DNA of 64,000 nt. Origin: Antedon mediterranea. Lineage: Eukaryota > Echinodermata > Crinoidea > Comatulida > Antedonidae. The DNA is taken from contig NC_092678.1 in the NCBI RefSeq assembly GCF_964355755.1, positions 8,406,922 to 8,470,921 on the forward strand, written 5' to 3'. A program made the translations under genes and the position numbers. This document shows, piece after piece, positions 1 to 12,700 of this stretch. A model generated the notes under the pieces. That model searched no databases, was not told the origin of the DNA, and saw nothing but the letters and a program-made list of their open reading frames with translations. Position 1 is the first letter of the stretch; each line of letters opens with the position of its first letter.

Positions 1-3000
1 GAACGTATTGACTTAAAATAAGGTCACGTTTAAGCTATCGTAATTACGTAATTGACTATCAGAAAAGTATATTATATTCAAATCGTCGTTTGGCGATGGG
101 TCATTCTATTTACTTTTTCATTTTGAGGTTTAAATGGATTATTGAACTATCGCGTCTGATTGGTCAATTCTTTGCGTTGCGTATTACGTCCTTGCGTTTC
201 GTTCTAGTGAAAACCACGCGAACGGCAGTGTCAATTTTACATCTGAATGATGGATAAATTAAAAGAATGTACTGTACGATAAACTCGACCATACATTAAA
301 TATCTGCATCACACGTTCCATTGATTCAAATCTTAAAAAGAATCCCAGGGGGCTTGATATTGAGATGGGTTTCTTTTCTAGATTACTTTTGTAGACCAAA
401 GAGAGGGGATTCTTTTCGAAAAAAAAACAACCCATGGACATCTTTTCGAGGTTTTATGGTAATACAGTACAATGTTTTTACTATTTGACAAATAGATGGC
501 GCTATACCAGGAAAAGAGTGAAATGACAATTTGTAATGTCACGCTTCCCTGACTATTAACATCTTTTTGACACAGTATAGTCGGGAGAAAATGTTGTTGC
601 ATCAGTCATTTAAATATAAAAGACATTGATTAGTCCCTTTATTTTTAAATATAGGGATTGTTCAGTCTATTATTGGTGAAGATAACAAAGATTGGGATCA
701 AAGACTCAAAAGAGTAACCATAGTCACAATTGATAAATGACCTAAGTTCCCCTAGCATATATTGTTCTAATGACTTATGGTTACAAAATGACTGAATGCG
801 CTCATGTTCTACTGAACATGCCTCTATACTAGTATATACTAGTCTATACTATACTAGTTTAAACTATATGAATAAGCCATCATTGCCATAACAATAGAAA
901 AGGCATTGGGATGAATACGTGAAAGCCTGGTGCAAGACTTAGAACTTACACGAACATCCGCCATGAAGACGTATGATATTAAATAATGTAGGCCTAATAA
1001 TATAGTATTATAAATATGAAATAGAAATGTATACTGCAGAGTGTGTAGATATATTTATTTAGAAATAGGGCCTACAGTATATGTATTTTAATTGAAATTC
1101 CACTATTTTTATGTGTGACATATTGTAGCACCATATTTAAGCATCACTACCATATTTGGGTAAATCACACTTTTTTTAATAGTTTAGACAGAGCTTTCGA
1201 AAAAAAGTGATATCTAATGATATTAATTAACACGCTCTAATGCACTTTCATAATATTGAGAATTGTTTGCTGGCGACTTCTTTGTTTTGTTGTCGTTCGG
1301 AAATCAATGTGTTGTGCGCGCCGTATCGCAAAGCTGGAGCACTTCCCAGCCTAGCATTCGTCAATGATTTACGATGGATAAATTGAATAAAAGTAGGTGT
1401 GCTATTAAACAAATAATGAATGTTTTGTATTCGTTTGAATGGAGAGAATATTATTTCATTCGATGAAAAAAAAAGCTTCTCTATTTTTTCAACTCGGCTT
1501 CTCCTCGTTAGAAAAATAGGGTAGGAGGCCTAGTACGATTTTTTTTTTTCAATTTTTCCATCCAACTCATAAACATTCATTTTTGTAATAAATCAACAGA
1601 ATTGCTGGAACGAAATAGTGACTTTGTTTCAAATATAGTCACATAAACATCACCTAGGCGTATTCTAAAATTATTAATACTAATTAAACATTAGTTTTTT
1701 AAATATTACCAGTCGTAATTAGTATTGTTGCATTACAACAAAAATACAGTTGTCTCTGTCAAACAAACACAATGTAAGCTTAACACTCCATTTTAACCTA
1801 CTGAAAACGCAAATAAAAGTGCACGTAGATTATTTTTTTTAATTACCTTAGATGATGCCGGTAAACGACCATATTGCGAGCGGCTTACTGCGGTTATCAT
1901 AATCATCGCTAACATAAAAAATATATATAATAAAAATAATATACCTCAAACAATATCCTCGTGATTATTAATCGTAATAATATAACAAACTTTTAAAATA
2001 TTGTTATATATTCGGGAATACAGCATTAAAATGTGTTTTCAGAGATATCGCCTATAGTAGGCCTATTTGTAGACCATGCTTGACCTTTAACCTTTTACGT
2101 GATACAGGCACAACATGTGACTGGTATGAGATGCTGTATTACCAAATATTCCTGTGATACTGTGCAAATATTGTAATGTGAAGATTCAGCACTTAGAAAT
2201 CGGGTGTCTCCGAACCCTTTTCTGGCCCAAGAGTCGATAACTTTCTAAAGGACCCCAATGGAAATAACCTCGTTTTTGGGCTATCCTGGAATCTCAATAA
2301 AATGCATTTCTCTGTAATGTCAGTATTGTTGTATTTTAATACTAATTTTCTAAAAAAATTCAAATGAATTTATTAATGCAGCTTTGGATTTGTTATAATA
2401 ATGATAAAGCTTACCGCCGCGACCATTTTTTGCATCGTACCATAATCCATTTTGGTTTAGGAGTTGAGACTACGTTTCTGTACTGTTGACTTTTACTAAT
2501 AGTCGATATGTCGATGAAACGAGATTTTTACGTTAGGGCGGTGCCCTTTCCTGATTGGTTTATCGGAACTCTTTGTCGAATATTTTGGTATTAGGCCTAT
2601 ATGCGTTTTATTCGGAGTATTTTTTATTCGGAGTCATGGATATAATTTATTTATTTGTTATCCGAGCCTAATTAAATTTTACTCTAAATGAGACGTAACG
2701 ACAGACGTGCACAGAGAATATGCCTAATTCGGTTGAAGGCAAAAATTAACTCGACAACCGACAGTAGGTTACCCGCCGGGTTAGATAGCCGCCAAGGATA
2801 ACCAATGACATGGCTGTTGTACTTGAACGTCATACGTTTTGTCACCATCGGCACGCATCTAAATGTGATAATAAAGAACCATAGGTTGTATTTATATAAT
2901 AACCGGTTCACCTCCATTTTTGTAGAATTGGTAGTTAGTTGCTTCTGTTCAATGTGGTAAATGGGGTCATAAGTGTTGTATATTGTGCTTTAGAGAGCGG

Positions 3001-5150
3001 ATTATCAGAGGTATTTCACTGAGATCAAATCCAATCGTTAAAAATGTGAATAATAATTATTATTATAATATTATTACATACTTCCTTCTTTTTAAATTCA
3101 GTCAAGTTTAGATATTGAGTTTATGAAACAATTACAATCATTATAGTACTATGCTATCCAAAATAGTTAATAATAACATTCGAAACTAATTAGGCCTAAC
3201 ATTCAGCTTCCATAACTTTTCTTTTTTCAAAAATACATTTAACAACAGATTTTCATAGGACTTAGATAACTCTGTACAGTATTATGAATATAATTTCGGA
3301 AATAACTTGTATTTGACATGCTAATTAGCCCAAGTATGCAAATTAGAGTAAGATATTCAGTCACCAGGTATCGTCATAAATGTTTGTTCAATAACAAAAA
3401 AGCGGGACGGTTGGAATTTTTTAACTATGTTTTGTACGAGCAATAAATTCAAACTTAAATTCAGTCTTATACTTTTTAGTTTCTTTTATTAAATTTCTAA
3501 TTAGGGCTGTTTCAGACTGATTTACTGTAAGAGCAAAATAAATTACAGTAAATCACAAATTGATAGAGCTTAGGTCAAACAATTAAAATGATTAAGATGC
3601 CTAGGCCTATAATATTATATCTATCCAAAGTATAAAAATCAAGCTTACCATGACATAGGACTTCCTAGATAACATAATTGCTACTGTAGTAGGCCTACTG
3701 AAGTTCTACTAAGTTTACACACATCCGCCTTACAATGGCTTAGGCTGTACTGACTGCTAGCATTTCAAAAAGCATTTTTATCTAGCCACCGAAGCATGTA
3801 AAGCTAAGTTATTAATTGAAATCACAAAAGAAGGACATTGCACTCTCCCTCATTATTATTGTAATTACAAAAAAAAACCCAAAAAATGTCCAAATTAAAG
3901 TTTGTTAACTAAATTATGGGTTGAATTTCTCTAAATGATTAAGTTAGATCTTCACAAATATTTGTAGTCTTTAGTCGAATCTTTTTAAAGTCCATTTTTT
4001 AAATCTCAAATATTACAAAGACAGTTACAGTATCATCTTCTAGATTCACGCAACTTGTCAACTGGGTGCAACAGAGTTTTTACTTTTACTCGTACCTCAT
4101 ACATTTTTCGGGGGAGGCCACATCATTTATAAGAGTGTTTTCAATATTAAGAACTCTAGTACCACATCGTCTACCTTGGTATTTCAATTCTCTCAAGCTT
4201 CAACCAACTTTTCCGTTTTTGTTGACGCACCGGAACTGGACTTGACGCCACCCGTTTAATGCGAAGAATTATAAGCAAAGGGAAGCCAGATCGAGATCGA
4301 GATCGAGATCATCAACAGATGATTAGTGATGGTTAGAACTATGCACTCTCGGGCTATACAATAGGCAGACAGAATGTAATACCTTTCTCTCTAGAATGGA
4401 TACCATAGTTCCTTCCGATTTGACAACATTTGCAATGAATCCCTTCCAATGGAGCAGCAATTATGTCATGAGGTCATACGTAGTAGGCTAAGTAGAGAGT
4501 AAAAGTAAATTCTTGAAATGAAATCATCGAAATTCAACAACATTTATAACCCATTCACTACTTGTTAGCCTACAAGAATTCTGCTGCATACTGTACCCAT
4601 TTTAAATATATTTAAAATGTTTGATTCGCTCGAATATATTCGCTAATGGAAAAGAGGCTTAAAGCTTTAACTTTAGCTCATGGATTATTAATAAGGTATC
4701 AGTGCTTTCTGGATCTTTGAATAAATTTAGGAAGTCAGTCATGTAAAAGTTCATATAAATATAGGGGTCACAGCTTCTTGTTGGCCCATAATAAGGAGAG
4801 AATTTTGAACCAAATATGGCCTTGTAAAGGTTTTCCAAGGTACGGTACTCTACTTTTAATTTTAAGGAAGGTGTTCTACTTACACCATCAAGCCAAGTAG
4901 TGTTTTAGTTGCTATGGTGTATTTCGGATGTATATTGGTAGATAATCATCGTCCACATTGTTGCAACCAACTTAGACAGCAACAGACGACGAAACTTCCT
5001 GTATATAGTGCGTAGGGGGTGGAGTAGATGTTCGTTTCCCCATGATAATTCTACTTGAAAGAAAGAAAGAAGGTTGCTTTTTGGATTCATAAAAGCATAG
5101 CTGATGGTTGACTTTCAACCAACACATGTATAATCGGCAAAAGCAAGAAC
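1..5150. other. AT-rich upstream region, no gene recognised
   Basis: I see no convincing exon on either strand; open frames are short and lack family motifs. Visible items are a short MITE at 1410-1585, a (GATCGA)n-type microsatellite near 4290-4310, a (GAAA)n tract near 5056-5070, a CTATACTAGT-rich low-complexity patch at about 826-860, and several TAGGCCTA palindromes. The rest is unassigned intergenic DNA. Confidence 0.6.
1410..1585. mobile_element. Short MITE, CAAATAATGAATGTTT family, copy 1
   Basis: The left end reads CAAATAATGAATGTTTTG and the right end, on the other strand, reads ACAAAAATGAATGTTTATGA, so the ends form an imperfect terminal inverted repeat. The same end sequence occurs at 16525, 47691-47783 and 60154-60311. 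No coding capacity. The superfamily is not clear. Confidence 0.6.
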
Positions 5151-5151
5151 A

Positions 5152-5665
5152 AGGTTTGAAATATATTTGAATTCGAGAAAACGAAATATTGTTGTCTGTG
5201 ACTATCCCTATGCTCCACTGGCGCCAAATTGGATACACTGGAGCACAGTGTAGTAACATACTAACATTTCTTTTGAATTAAAAGAAAATTAATCCTAGAA
5301 TTAAATATATATTTCCTGGTATATTTATTATTTAAGTTGCTCAATTTACAGGAAGAAAAAATCGAATTCCTAACCGGTTTTTTTGTGTTTTGTCAAAATC
5401 ATTATTAGAGTTTTAAAAAATGTGTCGGAATTGTATGTTATTTCATAAGTATCTATCTTAAACAAACGCAATTTATTAAAATCACTAATGTGACTTGGAA
5501 ATAATTTTTCTTTTGTTTTGCGGAAGGAGTAAACGATATTGAAAATATATACCAGGTTTGAAATATTTTTGAATTCCAGAAGTATTTTTTCTCGATGTTT
5601 TTGTACGTGACTATTTCGCTGTGCTCAACTGGCGCCACATTTGATCCACTGGAGCACAATGTATT
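5152..5665. repeat. Diverged direct repeat leading into the satellite array
   Basis: Two related segments, about 5152-5265 and 5550-5665, each run from GGTTTGAAATAT through a GTGACTAT block into the 'GTGCTC..CTGGCGCC' palindrome that is the core of the following array. They look like outlying, degraded copies of the same repeat. Open frames across them are repeat artefacts. Confidence 0.6.
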
Positions 5666-6262
5666 AACATACGATCACTGTGCTCCCTTGGTGCCAAATT
5701 GGGTCCACTTGAGCACAATGTATTAACATACGAAAAGATACTAAAATTCAGTGACTTATTTCTATTTTATATTACTGTGCTCCACTGGCTCCAAATTGGG
5801 TCCACTTGAGCACAGTATATTAACATACGAAAAGATACTAAAATTCAGTGACTTATTTCTATTTTATATTACTGTGCTCCACTGGCGCCAATTGGGTCAA
5901 CTTGAGCACAGTGTATTAACATACGAAAAGATCATAGTGACTTGTTGTATTTTATACGGTATCACTGTGCCCCTGGCGCCAAATTGAGTCCACTTGAGTA
6001 CAGTGTATTAACATACGAAAAGATATTGAAATTCAGTAACTTATTTTTATTTTATATCACTGTACTCCACTGGCTCCAAATTGGGTCCACTTGAGCACAG
6101 TGTATTAACGTATGTTTCTATTTTATATCATTGTGCTCCTGTTGCCAAATTGTTTCCACTTGAGCACAGTGTATTAACATACGAAAATATATTAAAATTA
6201 GTGACTTATTTCTATTTTATATCACTGTGCTACACCGGTGCTAAATTTGGTCCACTGGACCA
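5608..6262. repeat. Tandem repeat array, ~95-bp unit with palindromic core
   Basis: Unit starts recur at about 5612, 5676, 5774, 5871, 5964, 6059, 6130 and 6223, giving a main period of 93-97 bp with some shortened units of 66-71 bp. Each unit holds an imperfect palindrome beginning GTGCTCCACTGG and ending CCACTTGAGCAC, then GTGTATTAACATACGAAAAG and an AT-rich spacer. The array ends about 400 bp before the DCLRE1C start codon. Confidence 0.9.
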
Positions 6263-6299
6263 GTTACCGGTAGTAGGCCTACATTTCTATTTCGGAAGT

Positions 6300-6662
6300 A
6301 AATAAAGGCATAAAAGCGGCCCTCCGTAGAAGTAGAGAATGCTCGATCGTCGTCCTCTGCATGCTCAATATACCTCATCGTCAGATAATTAAACGGCCGC
6401 GGCCGGTTGGTGGCAGCATGCAATTTTTGGCACGCAACAATACCACCATGCCATGCGTTGTTGCGTATCCAGTCCAGCCAGTGGCGGTCGGAGAGTAGAG
6501 AGGAGTCGTAAAGTGTGGTGGAAATAGGCTGCATAGGCCTAGGTTCGCGGCACAAAGTAAAGAAAGAGATCCGAGATGATTTGTAATGAACAGAACGTAT
6601 CCAACTTCGTCAAGTAGTTAATTAAGTCCTTCAAATTGCGCATAACATTATACTTATTCGTT
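6300..6662 (+). promoter_or_regulatory. DCLRE1C: Probable DCLRE1C promoter / 5' UTR region
   Basis: A locally GC- and CpG-richer stretch (for example CGGCCGCGGCCGG near 6394) sits directly before the first coding exon, in otherwise AT-rich DNA. No TATA box at a convincing position was picked out. The transcription start is not determined, and there is room for a 5' UTR. The assignment rests on position and composition only. Confidence 0.4.
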
Positions 6663-6774
6663 ATGAGTACGTTCGGAGGAACAATGGCCGAATATCCACA
6701 CGTGGTTATCGACAGATTTGTGGGCGCCTTGAACATGAAGGCCACTGCATACTTCCTATCACATGCTCACACAG
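6663..6774 (+). CDS. DCLRE1C: DCLRE1C exon 1
   Basis: Encodes residues 1-37, up to SHAHT of the HxHxDH metal site. The ATG at 6663 is chosen because the next residues align with vertebrate Artemis from its own start. Donor CAG|GTAAGC, phase 1. Confidence 0.95.
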
Positions 6775-9700
6775 GTAAGCCTATGCTAACCCAGTTTTAG
6801 GTGCGAAAGTGTAGAAACGCCGCATAGTCTAGGCCTAGGTAGAGTCTCTATTTTATATGTCAAATCAGGCTTTGTATAATTTAATATAATAATAAATAAG
6901 GAAATATTCGAGGATCAGTCTTCTCAATCACCAACAAGCATGTAATAACTAATACTGTATACAGTACGCCGTGGTTAGGATTCCGGCACCGGAACTAAAC
7001 TGCCCACCGTTAGGGAATCCGACACGCTATTGCGCATGGCCAGAGCTCTGGGAAGTGAATTATAGCTTGCATTAACAGTGCCACACCACCACACCACGGA
7101 GAGTCGGAGTGTTATAGGGATTTACTGTAGCCTAGATAGTCGTTGCGCGAGCGAGAGAGCGATGGATGAAACTTTGCCTATGCCATACATGAATTAATAA
7201 TTAAAATACGACTACCCCACGCGTTAAAATAATTCTAATGATATTAATAAGTATCAGTATCTTTCTAAGAATCGTAATGCTGTTTTTAGCGTTGCGACCC
7301 TGACTTCCCGAACAGTTTTTTCACATCCACGCGGTGGCTGCCGTCAACAAATCAACTTGTGATTGCATGTTGTTATGTACAGTATAATGCGTTATGAAAA
7401 ATCATAAAACTAGTCATGTAATTATATAATTCATAATGATATGAAGTTTATATATGAATGAAGCAACCACTTTTTAATTACAAAATAAATACTATAGGCC
7501 CACTGGTCACGTCTAACTGGTAGCCCTAGCCTAGATTGCCATAGATAGACTCTGGGCATGCGCAATAGCGTGTCGGATTTCCTAACGCTGGGCAGTTGAG
7601 TTCCGGTGCCGGAATCCTAACCACGGCGTATACAGTACAGGTATTACTATTATATAGTAATAGTATTATAAATATTTGTGAGTGGTGGTCGCGGCGACCC
7701 CACCCAGACAGGTAGCCGATCACTCCGGCCGCGCTTCACTCCGGCCGCCGTATCAGTTTAGCGCGATGTTATGCACTCCGGCCGCTATTCAATTCGACTT
7801 CCTGTGCAAAGGGGCCGTTAGTATGGAGCGCCCATATCTACGTTTTCTATACTGTTCAGTGTTATAACAAATTCTTGGTGAATTTAAATGGAACTAGTTA
7901 AATATTTATTAGCAACAATTTTACTTTTTTCATTAACAATAACATTCAAAGAAGTTGGAACTGCTTTTTCTTTCAAACTAAACTTAACTTAATTAAATTC
8001 AATAATAAAATAATAATCAAATACCCGTCTAATTAATGATTGAATAACAATATTTAATTTCTTTCTATGTACATTTATTTTTATAGCTTTACATTTATTA
8101 ACATTAAAAATTAGTTAAAACCCTTATTTTTATAACACTTTATCTTGCCAGTACCCATACTTACTAATTATATTTTTGTGGATTTTTACTTTTATGTTGA
8201 ACCAAAACGAACGAAAAGGAATAAAATTACCTTCGTGACGTTTCGCCGACAATCTGTCAGCTGCTTCAGACTAATGCCTGGGTTGGAATGGTCTGGTTTT
8301 TTGTAAGTGACGCTGAACAGCGCCACCAGCCGTCTGGTTGGTATTGACGATAGAGCGTCTCCGCTGGCTCCCCTCCTGCTTTTTCCAGCAAACTATCATA
8401 TGTATGTGGGAGGTCATACCCACCAATGTCTCTGTTGATATTATGTGGTCTTTTTCTTATGCAGATAGATTCTTTTATCTTTCTTTTGTCTGTCTGTGCT
8501 TCTTTTTCAATAACTCTCGCATTCCAATTTGGAATATGGTCATTCCCTATAGCGTGGTCATTTATGGCTGACTTATGTAAAACCTGGGACGAAGAATTTC
8601 TATTTGCGCGTGTTCTAACTACTTGGTTGTGTGTTGATACGTCTTTTTTATGTTCCCCAATTCTTGTATTCAGTGCCCTTCCGGTCTCTCCTATATATAC
8701 TTTCTCACAGTTTAGACAGTTCACTTCGTATATAACCCCGCACATGTCTTCCGTTTTTATTCTATCTTTTGGGTGGACCAGTCCATTTTTTAATTTATTA
8801 CTTGGAATGAAGAAAAAACCAGACCATTCCAACCCAGGCATTAGTCTGAAGCAGCTGACAGATTGTCGGCGAAACGTCACGAAGGTAATTTTATTCTTTT
8901 TCGTTCGTTTTGGTTCAACATAAAAGTAAAAATCCACAAAAATATTATTTGGAACCAGATGAATTTATTCAATGTTACTAATTATAGTTAATAACAATAT
9001 GTAAAATATTAATTAATTTATTTCAAATAATCAAGTATCCGTCTAATTAATGTTACCTGGAATTGTATCAAGAATTAATATATCATTTTTGTACAGTCCA
9101 ATTTACAATGATTTTATATTTTAATTTATATATGATAAAAATAATATGACATATAGGCCTAGGGTACATTGCAATAAATTACATTAATTAATCACATTAC
9201 AATTAACATACTAGCCTATTACATAATTGGATAAAACACATAAATTATTTTGTTTTAGCATTAGACCTAATTTAAAACACTTGCGATGTTGTTGTGATCC
9301 TGAAAGAGAAAAAATATACTGTATGATTACAAATGTTTATTTTGATTCTCTACAAAAAACGTGTCTCGGTTGAAAAAGACTCATTGGGCGCTCCATACAG
9401 TACAGAAAGAAAATACTGCAACTTTACCTACGAAGTAGCTTCGTAGATAGAACGTAGGCTACGTTGTTGGCTTCGTAGGTTCCATTGTTTGGCTTCGTAA
9501 CCTCAATAAACAACTTTCAATGAGCTACGTTCTGAACTTCGTAGGGAGTTCGTAACCAAAATAAACAACCCTACGATGTTCTTAGTGAAGTAAGGTGTGA
9601 AATTAATGTGTTATATTTAATTGGCGGAGGACAAAGTTGTAAATTAATAAAAAATAAATAATATTTTTTAATCGTAATATTTTCCTTCGTGCGTGTTTAC

Positions 9701-12700
9701 CTACTCAACGGCAAATATAAATTTCCCACGATGTATAACGTAGAGAGAGACACGATCCAACACAGGTGAACCGCAACGAACAGGCCAACTAATAAACATA
9801 ATATAGCGAACGTCCCATCCAGAAACGATGCCGAGAAAAAAAGATCGTAAACAATTCATTCTAAATATAGCATCAGGACGTTCAATCGGTCGTTCAAAAA
9901 GACTGCCGACAGAACGACCGTAATTAATACAGACCTAGTTTTTTTTTGGGTCACTTGGCATGAAACCCGATACTCTCTGCTTACCGCAATCTCTCACATG
10001 TTTTTTTTTTTAGGGTGGCTACCGTCTGACGACGATAAAAAACAGTAATTAAGATCGTGTACCTGGATTTTGTGTCACATGACATGAAACATAATACTCT
10101 CTTTAAACTGCTCAGCTCACATGTTTTTTCCCCTCCAAATTCTGGTCGGGCCTTTTTCTTTATACATGTCGTAATCATTTTAAAAGGCCTATTTATTTAT
10201 GTTAAATCTTAATATGGAATATATATTTATTTTGCATATATTTTGTTGGTGTCCTAGCCTAGTTGTCGTTTTTATAATTCGTTAACCCAACAAGGTAGGA
10301 ATAAATAATTTATAGTGTAGGCCGCCGAAACAGGCTAGCTAGGCCTAGCCTAGCCTCGACTCTCTCTACGTGAGCTGATGTCCACCGGCCCGATGTCGTT
10401 TCGTCGGCGGATTTCCGTCCAAATTTAATAACAAACAATACATCGTAGGCTACAAACAATACATCGTAGGAGAGAACAACTACCTACGATGTAGGGCGGC
10501 TACAAAAATTGACCTACTATCTTTAGGTAGGATTTTAATTAGCAAACAATACATTGTTTGTTTGCATTGTCCATGCTTCTACGAACCACCCTACGATCGA
10601 GGCGTAGCCTAGATTTCATAACAATACATCGTAGGCTACAAACAATACATCGTAGGTAGGAGAGAACAATACATCGTAGGCTACGAACAATACATCGTAG
10701 GAGAGAACAATACATCGTAGGCTACAAACAATACATCGTAGGCTACAAACAATACATCGTAGGAGAGAACAATGACCTACGTTCTACCTACGAAAGCCTA
10801 CGCGTAGATACGAAGCAGTAATTTCTTTCTGTACTGTAGCTGCGGCCGGAATGAATCGTGGCCGGAATGAATCGCGGCCGGATTGAAGCGTGGCCGAATT
10901 GAAGCGCGGCCGGAGTGATCTGTATTCCCCAGACAGACCTACTGTATTAATATTACTTGCTACTCCGCTGCGCCACCACATGAATTTTGGAATATAAGGT
11001 TAGCAAAAAATGCAGTTCGTAAACATCAAACCAATGATGTTCTTTGTGAAGTAACAAGTTGCGCAAAATTAATGAGTAAATTTTGACCGACGAAAGTTGT
11101 AAATTACTCAGAAGCGGGTCCTACTAAGCAGTCACCAGATCCTACCAGAGCAACAAATCCTACCACCAGACAGAGATCAGCCACCTGCTTTGAATTGATT
11201 ATTAATGGTATATTGCAAATTTCAAAGCTCTTAATTCTTTCAGAAACTGATAAAATTGAAGTTAAAAGTGGTTTTCTCACACACACACACACATTAACTA
11301 AACTAGGCTATGTTTCATTTTTTTCTTTCAGATCATATGGTAGGGTTAGGATCAAGTACCTTTTCTAAAAGATTGAAAAAAGGGTAAAAAAAAATACATT
11401 ACAGACTAAAAATAAACTAGAATTAAGCATTGATTGGAAAAGTCCTATCCGGACCTCTCATGAAAATAAACATGAATATTCATTAGTCATGTCCATAAGG
11501 TGTGACATAAGAATTGACAATTCGATAATGCAAATGCTTTCCATCGACCTGTCTGTGTAGTCGAATAGATTAGACTATGGACTTTGCATGTCGATGTACA
11601 GTATAGGGTTTGAATACAATTAGCAATTTCTGTTTACTTTAGTGTATAGTGAGAGATTGCAGGGCTCGATTTATCTTTTTCATGTTGCTAGCCCACTGGG
11701 CTAGTTCACTGTAGATTTCACTAGCCGATACATTATTTTACTAGCCCACTCTTATTATCGCACCGTGATAGCAGGGCCGCCATATAAATGAATTCAGGCA
11801 TTTTGTACAATAGAGGGCGCACTAATCTAAACGCTCGAGAATTGCTACACATTTACATACATACTGTATTAAACTATTATTGCATGAAAAATTACACAGA
11901 ATCGATTTATTGAGGTCTTTTTGTTGTTGGGCTTCAACCTAGCCAAGAAAACTAATTAGATTCTGTCTACCTTAGACTAGGCCTAGTCTAGAACCTATTA
12001 TTATAGTAGGGTAGCTAGGATAGACCTGCCTAGATCGCATTGGAGCACCTGCCCTACTGTTACCAAAATGGTAGTATCTTGCTAGGCCTAGCTGCTGAGC
12101 AGCCATCACAATGCCAAACAATGGCTTTTGATTCCTACGCATATTATAAAATATGGCCTCCATGGCCTACCTACAGGGATAGAGCCAGCCACCCGGCCCT
12201 ACAAAATATCCCTAGCTTTGATCTGTGACAACCAGGCCTGACATATGACAAGATCGACTAGACGAGTTATTTTTAACATTGACAAAATTCTACTACATTT
12301 GGCCAATCACAGCTTGTTATTTATGGTCATATTTTTGTGACATGTACATGTTTGACCTGATAATGAAGCTCCGCCTACTTCACAATAACCTGGGTGACAA
12401 AAACATAAATGGCCAATCATAATTCGGGAAATTTGCTTGATTATGAGAGGCTCCGCCTACATCATCACTTGTTATGGCCACAGCAGCGTGCGAGTGGTTT
12501 TTTTTGCTGATGTTGCCAAGACATATGTCTTTTATGCTGGAGTTATTTTTATGAGGTCATTTCGTCCCAATTTCGAGTTCTCACAACCTACTAGCCATCC
12601 GGGCTTAAAGAAAGATACTATAGGTAGCCCGGAGCTGTTTTTACTAGCCATTGTACGCCAGGCTAGCACTAAATCAAGCCCTGAGATTGAGATTATTTAG

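Larger units (their letters stand above)
7682..10982. mobile_element. Composite TIR element with CGGCCG subterminal repeats
   Basis: The left end (from about 7682) and the right end (to about 10982, opposite strand) share GTGGTGG followed by CGCRGCG, then an AGACAG block and the same ATCACTCCGGCCGCGCTTC block. That block is repeated about three times on the left and five times on the right with a 17-18-bp period. The interior contains a Penelope fragment and a later TA-type element. I found no convincing target-site duplication, so the exact borders are uncertain. Confidence 0.6.

Noticed and set aside
5751-6305. Plus-strand open frames with repeating 'GPLEHSVLTYE' peptides
   Set aside because: They are translations of the ~95-bp tandem repeat; the repetition is at DNA level and units are out of step in length.
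6241-6555. 104-residue minus-strand frame opposite the DCLRE1C promoter
   Set aside because: GC-rich promoter region gives chance open frames; no motif, no splice context.
8338-8923. Plus-strand frames opposite the GIY-YIG ORF
   Set aside because: Antisense shadows of the Penelope endonuclease, which has clear family motifs on the minus strand.
10430-10775. CRISPR-like array
   Set aside because: Units are directly adjacent 20-21-bp tandem repeats without unique spacers, inside a transposon end.
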